NCBI GenBank assembly: GCA_963765285.1
Contig: CAVXVR010000003.1
Coordinates: forward strand, 868,001-932,000
Length of the DNA: 64,000 nucleotides
Direction of reading: 5' to 3'
Source of the DNA: CAVWZH01 sp963765285
GTDB lineage: Bacteria; Acidobacteriota; Terriglobia; Terriglobales; Acidobacteriaceae
This document shows, piece after piece, positions 53,867 to 62,084 of the stretch. The translations under genes were made by a program, and so were the position numbers. The notes below the pieces were generated by a model that saw only the letters and a list, made by a program, of their open reading frames with translations, had not been told where the DNA came from and searched no databases. How positions within the stretch are numbered: position 1 is the first letter of the stretch; each line of letters starts with the position of its first letter.

Positions 53867-55147
53867 TTTCGGCCGGCCAGCGCCTCCGAGTGAGCCTGGT
53901 TTACGGTATGTGCCAGCTCATCGCTATTAAAGACGTCTTCGTAGGCGTGCTCGCCATGGATGGATTCATCCAGGCCAATTTCTTCGCGTCATCTCGCTGA
54001 CTTTCACCGGGGTGAAGCCATCGATAATCCTGAGCATGGCGTAGGTAAAAACGAATGCCCAGACCGACGAGAAGGTAACGGCAACGACCTCCTTCAACAG
54101 GAAGGTCGGATCGCCGTGGAGCAAGCCATCGGCACCTGCGGGGTTATAGGCTCGGGTAGCGAAAATCCCCAGCAACACAATGCCGAGAAAACCGCCCACA
54201 CCGTGCACTCCCCAAACATCGAGCGCGTCATCCCAGTGCAGCTTGTTTTTCATTTCCACCGCGTAATAGCAAACCACTCCCGCAATGATGCCGATAATCA
54301 CGGCAGTGCTCGGAGAAACGAAACCGGCGGCAGGAGTCACGGTTGCCAGTCCGGCGACGGCTCCCGTAAGCAGGCCGAGGAACTTAGGTTTCTTTTCGTT
54401 GAACCAAGCCACCAGCAGCCAGGCGACGGCAGCGAACGAGGCGGCCAAGTCGGTATTGAGAAATGCGGTGGCCGTCACCGAATCCACCCGCATCTCACTG
54501 CCGGCATTGAAGCCGTACCATCCAAACCAGAGCAGTCCGGTGCCCAGCGCCACCAGGGGTATGCTGTGCGGCCCGCGGTCCAGGATGCGGCGTTTGCCCA
54601 CATACAAAACGGATGCCAGAGCGGCGAAGCCTGCGATGTTGTGGACAACGATGCCGCCGGCAAAGTCCTTCACACCCCATTGCTGCAGAAAGCCTCCGCC
54701 CCAAACCATATGGACAAAGGGGAAATAAACGAAGGTCAGCCAGCCAGTGAGGAACAGCATGTAGGCCTTGAAAGTGACGCGGTTGGTGAACGCGCCGGAA
54801 ATGAGCGCCGGAGTGATGATGGCGAACATCATTTGATACGCAATGAACACAAAGGCCGGGATGGTGATGTTTGGCGAGGGAGTACTGAGATCGATGCCGC
54901 GCAGAAACGCGTTGTGGAAGTTTCCGATGACCCCGTGCCAGTCTCCACTGAAACACAGAGAATAGCCGTACAGATACCAGATCACCGTCGTCCAGCCCAT
55001 CGAGACAAAGCTCTGGATCATGATGGCGAGCACGTTCTTGCGCCCTACCAGGCCACCATAAAAAAATGCGAGACCGGGCGTCATCAGCATGACCAGGCTG
55101 GTGCATAGAATCATGAAACCTGTATTACCAGTATCGAGATGCAGCAT
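53863..55147 (-). CDS. amt: Ammonium transporter, with one frameshift
   Basis: 427 residues after correction. Eleven hydrophobic helices, SGDWHGVIGNFHNAFLRGID, and the family signatures VVHNIAGFAAL and WDDALDVWGVHGVGGFLG, with pore histidines in VHNIAG and VHGVGG. The ATG at 55147 is preceded by GGAG seven to eight bases upstream. One extra base near 53989 (read after VKVSEM) cuts the frame short; restoring it gives REEIGLDESIHGEHAYED.. down to TGA at 53863, which overlaps the porin start as ATGA. Amt proteins take up NH4+/NH3 under nitrogen limitation. Confidence 0.94.
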
Positions 55148-55387
55148 AGAAGGTTCTCCAGGCGAAAAGGTTAGAAGGCATAAGCGTCTGCGGTCCGAAT
55201 CAAGAAACCACATCCTTGCCGAAGTTCATAGGCCGATGAGGCGCGAATGGTCAGATTCTTTAATCCACTAAAAAAGCGTGAAGACGAGCCCGCGGATACT
55301 GCGGGCTGGAGCACGGCGACTCGGACCAAAGGAGGACCTCCAGTCCCTCCTTCGTGTGAGAGCGTGTACTTAGGCGAGCACAAACGC

Positions 55388-55403
55388 TGTGAGGCACATC
55401 ACA
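55388..55403. promoter_or_regulatory. CRP/FNR-type palindrome TGTGA-N6-TCACA upstream of amt
   Basis: TGTGA GGCACA TCACA, perfect arms, extended by C/G to 18 bases (55387-55404). It is 240 bases upstream of the amt ATG, the correct strand for regulating amt. CRP-family binding sites have this form; the cognate protein in this lineage is not in the window. Confidence 0.6.
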
Positions 55404-55509
55404 GTTGGTCGTGACGTGAGCCACTACTCCAAAGGAGTGCTGCAATTACTTGCACCTGCAGGCTGCCGACGTGGTTCCGTTTGAGGGCGGGCGGGAAAAT
55501 CGCGAAAGC

Positions 55510-55550
55510 TGGGGCAGCCTCAGTGGTGGTGCAAAAGGTGGGCCAGCCCC
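55510..55550. repeat. TGGGGCAGCCTCA..GGTGGGCCAGCCCC repeat, copy B
   Basis: Partner of 52533-52575, with arms TGGGGCAGCC and GGCCAGCCCC. Confidence 0.8.
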
Positions 55551-55596
55551 CGTATCTATGTATATTCTTGTACTTACATTATAATGTTAACAAAAC

Positions 55597-55645
55597 GTTC
55601 CGGCCGGAACACTTGCGCAAATCTCCATGGTGTTCCGTACGGAAC
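55597..55645. promoter_or_regulatory. Tandem palindromes GTTCCGGCCGGAAC and GTTCCGTACGGAAC
   Basis: Two perfect 14-bp palindromes with centres 35 bases apart, inside a larger inverted repeat (AAAACGTTCCGGCCGGAACAC at about 55593-55613 against GTGTTCCGTACGGAACGTTTT at 55630-55650, 19 of 21 positions). Such spacing, about three helical turns, suits cooperative binding of a dimeric regulator. The right-hand T-run could also end transcription on the plus strand. Confidence 0.55.
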
Positions 55646-55659
55646 GTTTTTTAAAACCT

Positions 55660-55678
55660 CGCGGGCGAGCCGCCCGCG
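55660..55678. repeat. GC-rich palindrome CGCGGGCG-AGC-CGCCCGCG
   Basis: Same arms as 4294-4312; the core is also inside prmC. It lies 15 bases beyond the sod stop and could act as a weak terminator. Confidence 0.75.
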
Positions 55679-55693
55679 ACCACGCGCGCTCTC

Positions 55694-56335
55694 TTACCGC
55701 CGCGACAGCGCCGGTTCGTGGGACGATACGAATGCTTCGTAGCGCTGGTTGATCTCATCCCAGTTCACTACGTTCCACCACGCCTGCAAATATTCCGGGC
55801 GGCGGTTGTTGTATTTCAGGTAGTACGCGTGTTCCCACACATCGTTGCCCATGATGGGGAAGAGGCCCTGCGAGATCGGGTTGTCCTGGTTGGGCGTGCT
55901 GATCACCGTCACTTCGCCGTTGGACTTCCCCGCCAGCCACGCCCAGCCGCTGCCGAACTGCTTGGCGCCGGCGTCGTTGAACTTGGTCTGAAAATCTTTG
56001 AAGTTGCCGAAGGCCTTCTTGATGGCCTCGGCGACCGGGCCGTTCGGATCGCCGCCGCCTTTGGGCTTCATGATTTTCCAGAACATGCTGTGGTTCACGT
56101 GGCCGCCGCCGTTGTTGCGCACCGCGGCGCGAATGTCTTCCGGGATGGCGTTCAGGTCGCGCAACAAGTCTTCTGCGCTCTTCGACTGCAGGTTGGGATA
56201 CTTTTCCAGCGCGGCGTTCAGATTTTTCACGTAGGCGCCATGGTGCATGTCGTGATGCAGCTTCATGGTTTGCGCGTCGATCGTCGGTTCAAGGGCTGAG
56301 TAGTCGTAGGGGAGTGCGGGCAGTTCGAAAGCCAT
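55694..56335 (-). CDS. sodA: Superoxide dismutase (Fe/Mn family)
   Basis: 213 residues. Metal ligands are the His of KLHHDMHHGAYV, the His of VNHSMFW, the Asp of the WNVVNWDEI-like region and the WEHAYYLKY motif. GGHVNHSMFWKIM and AWLAGKSNGE are typical. Without a key residue comparison it cannot be assigned to Fe or Mn type. GGAGG lies just before the ATG, and a perfect -10 TATAAT is at 56383-56388 on the minus strand. It converts superoxide to peroxide in the cytoplasm. Confidence 0.95.
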   Translation of the reverse strand: MAFELPALPYDYSALEPTIDAQTMKLHHDMHHGAYVKNLNAALEKYPNLQSKSAEDLLRDLNAIPEDIRAAVRNNGGGHVNHSMFWKIMKPKGGGDPNGPVAEAIKKAFGNFKDFQTKFNDAGAKQFGSGWAWLAGKSNGEVTVISTPNQDNPISQGLFPIMGNDVWEHAYYLKYNNRRPEYLQAWWNVVNWDEINQRYEAFVSSHEPALSRR

Positions 56336-56470
56336 GATTTTCCTCCAGCGTTAGAGATGCCGTTGCAGGGCAAGAAGTTGTTATTATATCGGTCCCGGGA
56401 TGGGGCAGGAAATGGTCGGGCTTGACCGGATCGCTGGCCGTTTTCATGGATGGGCTCCAAGAGACCAACT

Positions 56471-56500
56471 AACCACGAAGGACACGAAGTTTCACGAAGG
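56471..56500. repeat. Half copy of the AACCACNAAGGACACGAAG element
   Basis: AACCACGAAGGACACGAAGTTTCACGAAGG, without the matching right arm. Confidence 0.7.
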
Positions 56501-56629
56501 CTTTAGCATTTGGCATTCCCTGCGGCTGTTGTCTCCGCTGGTACGTTATCTTGCTCACCGTTGATCTGTCCGGCATGCTTTTGGGAGAAAATCAGGGCTT
56601 ACCTGATTTTGGTCTGGCTTGACGGAGCA

Positions 56630-57094
56630 ATGGTGCGGGCTTTCATTTTAGCTTTGGTCATCTTAACGGCGAGCGCCTTAGCCGGTGCTCGCGACATGGC
56701 GCTGGTTTCGAACAAAGCCAACTCCATCACTGTGATGACCCTGCCCGACCTCGTGAAGATCTGTAAAGGGCAGATTAACCACTGGCCTGACGGGAAGCCG
56801 GTGACTTTCATCACCCGCAATCCCGGGTTGCCGGAGATGCGGCTGGTCCTGGAAAAGATCTATGGGATGTCCAAAGAGGACGTCGACGCGCTGATCGTCA
56901 CCGCCAATCACGGCCGGGCCAACCATCCCGCCATCGTCGTTGTCGATTCTGACGATGCGCTGGTGGAACGAGTAGAGAGTACAGCGGGAGCGGTTGGGCT
57001 GGTCGACGTCTACTCCATCACGGGCGGAGTCAGAGTGGTAAAAGTCGCGGGCAAGCTACCGCTGGAACCTGGGTATCCGTTGCATGGAAATTAG
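56630..57094 (+). CDS. Small secreted periplasmic-binding-protein-like (PstS-related) protein
   Basis: 154 residues from the ATG at 56630 (GGAG five bases before). Signal peptide RAFILALVILTASALAGA, then a short PBP-like core: LVSNKANSITVMTLPDLVKICKGQINHWPDGKPVTFITRNPGLPEMRLVLEKIYGM, related to the N-lobe of phosphate-binding PstS proteins. It lacks a second lobe of normal size, so it may be a reduced phosphate-sensing protein. No pst genes are adjacent. Confidence 0.65.
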   Translation: MVRAFILALVILTASALAGARDMALVSNKANSITVMTLPDLVKICKGQINHWPDGKPVTFITRNPGLPEMRLVLEKIYGMSKEDVDALIVTANHGRANHPAIVVVDSDDALVERVESTAGAVGLVDVYSITGGVRVVKVAGKLPLEPGYPLHGN

Positions 57095-57136
57095 CGCCTC
57101 ATCCTCCATGAAGAATTCAAGAAAAAGCGGCAGGGC

Positions 57137-57496
57137 ATGAGCAAGAGCGCCGCAGCGCCTGGGCCTTACTCCCGCACCAAGCGGCGCTTCCCGCGGTTTA
57201 CCCTGGACGTTCGTCTCACCGCGCAGGTCTTTCGGGAGGGTCAGAGCATCTCGGTGTGGGGACGATCCAATGAACTGGGACAGGACGGCATCGGCGGCAC
57301 CCTCACCGGCGAGCTGGCGGTGGGAGAAGTCGTCTCCCTGGAATTTGCGCTTCCGGCGCGAGTGCAGCCCATGAAATTGCGTGCGGTGGTACGTTACCGG
57401 CACGGGCTTCGCCACGGATTTGAGTTCCTCGCGGTGAGTGCAAAGCAGCGCGATGACATCCAGCGCGCGTGCGAAATGCTCTCTTGCATCGTCTAG
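57137..57496 (+). CDS. PilZ domain protein
   Basis: 119 residues. RRFPRF near residue 16-21 and NELGQDGIGG further on resemble the RxxxR and D/NxSxxG motifs that bind cyclic di-GMP in PilZ domains, though the second motif has G for S. It is a single-domain protein, so it probably acts by binding a partner. It lies between the PBP-like gene and the hybrid kinase. Confidence 0.8.
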   Translation: MSKSAAAPGPYSRTKRRFPRFTLDVRLTAQVFREGQSISVWGRSNELGQDGIGGTLTGELAVGEVVSLEFALPARVQPMKLRAVVRYRHGLRHGFEFLAVSAKQRDDIQRACEMLSCIV

Positions 57497-57619
57497 CCAT
57501 TATTCCTCAGCCATCCATTCCTCACCTTTGTTCCGAATTACCTAGGTAACTTTTTGGTCCCCTCCATCCGTTCTAACATCCTCAGAGCCATTGGTTTACG
57601 GGCATAAGGAGGGCTAGCA

Positions 57620-60157
57620 ATGGGTGACAAAATCACCCAGTCGCCGAACAGTTCCGAATTGGAACGGGCCAAGCTGCTCAAGGCAGCGCTCGACCGCGGC
57701 GCCCCCGCGCTTTCGCGCCCCGAACCGGTCGCGCTCGAATCCTCCGCCACCGAAGCCGGCGTGCTTGCGAGCAGCTACGAGGTGCAGAGGGCGTACCTGG
57801 AACAGCTGGTCGAGCGGACGCCGGAAGCAATCAGCATTCTGGATGTGGAGTTCCGAATAACCCGCACCAATGGCGAGTTCACGCGGATGTTCGGCTATGG
57901 GCCGGAAGAAGCCGCCAACCGCCGGATCGATTCCCTGATCGTGCCTCCCGACCGGACAGCAGAAACGCGCTGGGTCAGCGACCTGCTAAAGCAAGGGCAA
58001 AATATCCGGCTGGAGACCAAGCGGCAACGGAAAGACGGCACGCAACTGGACGTGTTCCTCTCTGCCTCGCCCATCGTGATTAATGACAATCACGTGGGAA
58101 CTTACGTTCTGTATCGCGACATCTCAGAGCAAAAGCGGGCAGAATCGCTGAATTCAGCGCTCTACCGCATCGCGGAAAAAGCCAGTTCCGGGGAGGATCT
58201 GGAGCAATTTTACGTTTCTATCCACGCCATCCTCGGGGAGCTGACGTCTGCACGCAATCTCTACATCGCGCTCTACGACGCCTCAACCCAACTGATCAGT
58301 TTTCCCTACTTTGTGGACGAGACAGATACGTGCCCGGTTCCCAAGAAGCCGGGCCGGGGGCTGACGGAATACGTGCTGCGTTCGGGCGAGCCTCTGCTGT
58401 GCACGCCGGAGGTTTTTCGTACGCTGATTGAACGGGGCGAAGTGGAACTGATCGGCGCGCCATCGGTGGACTGGCTGGGCGTGCCACTCAAGGCAGCGGG
58501 CAAGACGTTTGGAACGCTGGTTGTGCAGAGCTATTCGGAGCATATCCGTTACGGAGAAAAAGACCGGGACATTCTGATGTTCGTCTCGCAGCAACTGGCC
58601 AGCGCGATTGAGCACAAGCGGCACGAGGAAGCCCTGCGCCACTCCGAGGCTCGGTATCGTTCGCTGGTGCAAAGCGCCGTTTACGGGATTTACCGCTCCA
58701 ACCTGGAAGGAAGGTTTCTGGACGTGAATCCCGCGTTGATCACGATGCTGGGGTACGGCACTGCGGAAGAAGTTCTGGCCCTGAAGCCGAAGCGGGATGT
58801 TTTTCTCGAACCGGGGGAGCAGGCCAGGCTGGCACAAGAGTTCCGGCGCGGCACGCGGCTGGACAATCTGGAAGTGCGCTGGAAGCGTAAAGATGGAAAC
58901 CTGATCACGGTCCGGCTTAACGGCCGCATCGTGAACAGTCCGGAGGGGACGGAGGAAGCTCTGGAAGTGATCGCCGAAGACGTCACGGAGCGGCGCGTTC
59001 TGGAAGACCAGTTCCGGCAAGTTCAGAAGATGGAGGCGGTAGGACGCCTCGCCGGGGGTGTGGCGCATGACTTCAACAATCTTCTCATGGTGATCAGCGG
59101 CTACACGGAAGTGCTGTTGGAGCAGACCCGGAAGAGCGAGCCTCTGCATGCCAAGATGGTCGCCATTCAACAGGCGGCAGACCGGGCTTCGGGGTTGACG
59201 CGGCAGTTGCTCGCCTTCAGCCGCAAACAGTATCTCGAACTCAAAGTGGTCGACGTGAACGGCATCGTACAGGACATGAAGCGGCTGCTGAGTCCCCTGA
59301 TTGGCGAGAATATCGAGCTGATCACCCAGCTTTCTTCGGAACTGGGGCGCACCCGCGCCGACGCCGGACAGATCGAGCAGGTCATTATGAATCTGGTGGT
59401 CAACGCCAAGGATGCCCTGCCCGAGGGAGGCAAGATCGCGATCGAGACCAGCAATGTCAATCTCGGAGATGATGTTCGCCGCCAGTTCAGTTACATCCTG
59501 CCGGGACCTTACATTCTGCTCTCGATTTCCGATACCGGGCAGGGCATGAGCAAAGAAACTCAAGCCCACATTTTCGAGCCCTTCTTTACCACCAAGGAAA
59601 AAGGAAAGGGCACGGGCCTGGGGCTCTCGACGGTGTACGGCATCATCAAGCAGAGCGGCGGCTATGTGTTTGTAGAGAGTGAAGTGGGGCGCGGCACGCG
59701 CTTCCGCATCTACCTTCCGCGGGTCGAGGAGGCGGCAGAAGCGGCCGGAATGACGCACGCCGCGCGGTCGGTGGCGGGCGGGTCGGAGACGGTGCTGCTG
59801 GCGGAAGACGAGGAGTCTGTCCGGGACCTGGTTCGAGAAACACTCGAGGCGAAAGGCTACAAGATTCTGGCCTGCGAAAATGCGGATGCTGCTTTACAAA
59901 TGGCTGCGGCCCACGCGGGGACCATCGACTTGCTGATCACGGACCTGGTGATGCCGGGAATGAGCGGCCGTGAACTCGCGAAGCGGCTGTGCGCGCTTCG
60001 TCCTCAAACCCGGGTTTTGTATCTCTCCGGATACACGGAAGACGTTCTGGCGCACCCCGGAATGATCGAGCCAGGAACGGTTTTTCTGCAGAAACCCTTC
60101 ACTTTGCAGGTGCTGGCCCGCAGAGTGCGCGAGGTTTTGCGGGGCCAGGTCGAGTAA
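57620..60157 (+). CDS. Hybrid sensor histidine kinase (PAS-GAF-PAS-HisKA-HATPase-REC)
   Basis: 845 residues. A PAS domain lies at about 55-170 (AISILDVEFRITRTNGEF), a GAF domain at about 185-340, and a second PAS domain at 345-470. The phospho-acceptor His483 is in GGVAHDFNNL, then NLVVNAKDALPEGG (N box), DTGQGMS (G1) and KGTGLGLSTVYGI (G2). The receiver's phospho-acceptor Asp775 is in LLITDLVMPGMSG. There is no transmembrane segment, so it is cytoplasmic. The target pathway is not obvious; msrP lies just after. Confidence 0.94.
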   Translation: MGDKITQSPNSSELERAKLLKAALDRGAPALSRPEPVALESSATEAGVLASSYEVQRAYLEQLVERTPEAISILDVEFRITRTNGEFTRMFGYGPEEAANRRIDSLIVPPDRTAETRWVSDLLKQGQNIRLETKRQRKDGTQLDVFLSASPIVINDNHVGTYVLYRDISEQKRAESLNSALYRIAEKASSGEDLEQFYVSIHAILGELTSARNLYIALYDASTQLISFPYFVDETDTCPVPKKPGRGLTEYVLRSGEPLLCTPEVFRTLIERGEVELIGAPSVDWLGVPLKAAGKTFGTLVVQSYSEHIRYGEKDRDILMFVSQQLASAIEHKRHEEALRHSEARYRSLVQSAVYGIYRSNLEGRFLDVNPALITMLGYGTAEEVLALKPKRDVFLEPGEQARLAQEFRRGTRLDNLEVRWKRKDGNLITVRLNGRIVNSPEGTEEALEVIAEDVTERRVLEDQFRQVQKMEAVGRLAGGVAHDFNNLLMVISGYTEVLLEQTRKSEPLHAKMVAIQQAADRASGLTRQLLAFSRKQYLELKVVDVNGIVQDMKRLLSPLIGENIELITQLSSELGRTRADAGQIEQVIMNLVVNAKDALPEGGKIAIETSNVNLGDDVRRQFSYILPGPYILLSISDTGQGMSKETQAHIFEPFFTTKEKGKGTGLGLSTVYGIIKQSGGYVFVESEVGRGTRFRIYLPRVEEAAEAAGMTHAARSVAGGSETVLLAEDEESVRDLVRETLEAKGYKILACENADAALQMAAAHAGTIDLLITDLVMPGMSGRELAKRLCALRPQTRVLYLSGYTEDVLAHPGMIEPGTVFLQKPFTLQVLARRVREVLRGQVE

Positions 60158-60328
60158 CTGTTGCCGAATCAGGGCCTTCGGCGACGGGTGCCAGGGAGGC
60201 GCTGCCAGTGCAACTTTTCTCCGCCAGCGGCGTCTTATGTTGCAGAGAATGGAATAAGCACGCACCAATCCACGGGCCCGCCTCGCTCGTACTTTGATAT
60301 ATAGATAGCTCGATAAGGACTGCAATTC

Positions 60329-61288
60329 ATGGTGATTAAGAAGTCGTCCGATATTCGCTCATCTGAAATTACTCCGAAGTCGCTGTGGCTGAACCGGCGG
60401 AAGTTTCTGGCAGGGGCGGCGGCTGTGGGGGCCGCGGCGGTGGCCAGTTCACGGATTGCGGAGCTGGCAAGCCCTTCCGCGGTGGTCGAAGCCAATGCGA
60501 AAATTGACGGAATAAAGAAAAGTTCGTTTTCTACCACCGAAACCATCACGCCCATCAAGGACGTCAGCAACTACAACAACTACTACGAATTCTCGACGGA
60601 CAAATATGAGCCAGCAGGCTTGGCCAAGAACTTCAAAACCCGGCCGTGGACGGTCACAATCGACGGGTTGGTGAGCAAGAAGCAAACACTGGATATCGAC
60701 ACGATTCTCAAGATGGCTGTGCCAGAAGAACGCATTTATCGCCATCGCTGCGTAGAGGGATGGTCGATCGTGGTTCCGTGGGTGGGATTTTCACTGAGCG
60801 AACTGATCAAACGAGCGCAGCCTCTGGGCAAGGCAAAGTTTGTGGAGTTCACCACGATATACGCCCCGAATGAGATGCCGGGGTTACGGGTCCCGGTGCT
60901 CGACTGGCCTTACGTCGAAGGTTTGCGTCTGGATGAAGCTAACCATCCCCTGGCCTTGCTTTGCTTCGGCATGTATGGCGAGGTGCTGCCCAATCAGGAT
61001 GGCGCGCCGCTGCGCGTGGTAGTGCCGTGGAAATACGGGTTCAAGAGCGCCAAGGCGATTGTGCGGATCCGGTTTACCGACAGCCAGCCCATCAATAGCT
61101 GGAACAAGTCAGCGCCCAATGAGTACGGCTTTTATTCCAATGTGAACCCCAACGTCGACCATCCCCGCTGGAGTCAGGCCAAGGAGCGCCGCCTGGGAGA
61201 GTTTTTCAAACGTCCCACTCTGATGTTCAACGGATATGATCAGGTGGCGTCACTCTACTCGGGAATGGATCTGAAGAAGAATTTCTAG
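60329..61288 (+). CDS. msrP: Protein-methionine-sulfoxide reductase catalytic subunit
   Basis: Periplasmic Moco enzyme that repairs oxidised methionines in envelope proteins. 319 residues with a Tat signal (LNRRKFLAGAAAVGAAAV) that needs folded cofactor-loaded export. The Moco-ligating Cys is in YRHRCVEGWSIVVPWVG. It forms a pair with msrQ, four bases apart. The Moco genes at 30-36 kb supply the cofactor, though in a different operon. Confidence 0.95.
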   Translation: MVIKKSSDIRSSEITPKSLWLNRRKFLAGAAAVGAAAVASSRIAELASPSAVVEANAKIDGIKKSSFSTTETITPIKDVSNYNNYYEFSTDKYEPAGLAKNFKTRPWTVTIDGLVSKKQTLDIDTILKMAVPEERIYRHRCVEGWSIVVPWVGFSLSELIKRAQPLGKAKFVEFTTIYAPNEMPGLRVPVLDWPYVEGLRLDEANHPLALLCFGMYGEVLPNQDGAPLRVVVPWKYGFKSAKAIVRIRFTDSQPINSWNKSAPNEYGFYSNVNPNVDHPRWSQAKERRLGEFFKRPTLMFNGYDQVASLYSGMDLKKNF

Positions 61289-61292
61289 CCTA

Positions 61293-61928
61293 ATGGTGCG
61301 TTGGTTCAAACCTTTGGTCTTTCTGGCTTGCCTGGTCCCGCTGGCACGGCTGGGATGGAAGGCCTATATGGGCCTGCTCGGCGCCAACCCCATCGAGGTG
61401 ATTACCCACTCGACCGGCGACTGGCTTCTGCGGTTCCTGCTGATCACGCTGGCCATTACGCCCCTGCGCAAGCTGCTCCACCTGCCCTGGTTGATCCGCT
61501 ATCGCCGCATGTTTGGGTTGTTCGCCTTTTTCTATGGTGTGCTGCACTTTCTGACTTACATCTGGCTCGACAAGTTTTTTGACCTGCACGAGATGCTGGC
61601 CGACGTCGCCAAGCGCCGCTTTATCACGGTGGGCTTCATCGGGTTTGTGTTGCTGATTCCCCTGGCTCTGACCTCGACCAGCGGCTGGATTCGCCGTTTG
61701 GGCGGAAAACGTTGGTCGGCGCTGCATCGTCTGATCTACATCAGTGCCCTAGCGGGAGTAATTCATTACTACTGGCTGGTGAAAGCGGATGTCCGCAAGC
61801 CCCTGCAGTATGCCTTCGTGCTCTCTTTGTTGCTGGGATACCGGCTCTGGGCATGGGGCTGGCCTCGGTTGCGCTCGAAAAAGAACGTCTCGACTCTCCT
61901 GCCCCGAGCCGGAGTGCCTGAGAGTTAA
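61293..61928 (+). CDS. msrQ: Heme-binding membrane subunit of the methionine sulfoxide reductase
   Basis: 211 residues with six hydrophobic segments. FFYGVLHFLTY and LHRLIYISALAGVIHYYW hold the histidines that bind the heme. MsrQ passes electrons from the quinone or respiratory chain to MsrP. It follows msrP after four bases and is clearly in the same operon. Confidence 0.95.
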   Translation: MVRWFKPLVFLACLVPLARLGWKAYMGLLGANPIEVITHSTGDWLLRFLLITLAITPLRKLLHLPWLIRYRRMFGLFAFFYGVLHFLTYIWLDKFFDLHEMLADVAKRRFITVGFIGFVLLIPLALTSTSGWIRRLGGKRWSALHRLIYISALAGVIHYYWLVKADVRKPLQYAFVLSLLLGYRLWAWGWPRLRSKKNVSTLLPRAGVPES

Positions 61929-62084
61929 TTCTTTTACAACCCCCTGAGCGACTGCGGCGTGATCGCCGGCATCGAAATAATCAACGTAGAGGCCGGAACT
62001 TTTCCTCACGGATTTGTGTTAAACAGGGAGTACTGTTTCTTCCACCCTGGAAAGGAAGCCGCAAGTTGCGGCTGAACCACACCT

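Larger units (their letters stand above)
55148..55693. other. sod-amt intergenic region rich in regulatory-looking palindromes
   Basis: 546 bases with no convincing gene. From left to right: a hairpin AGCCCGC..GCGGGCT (55287-55307), a CRP-like TGTGA-N6-TCACA (55388-55403), a TGGGGCAGCC..GGCCAGCCCC repeat (55510-55550), an AT-rich stretch with ACATTATAATGT, two 14-bp palindromes (55597-55610 and 55632-55645), and a GC-rich palindrome (55660-55678). Confidence 0.6.

Noticed and set aside
58283..59758. 491-codon open frame opposite the hybrid kinase
   Set aside because: Antisense of a clearly coding multi-domain kinase.
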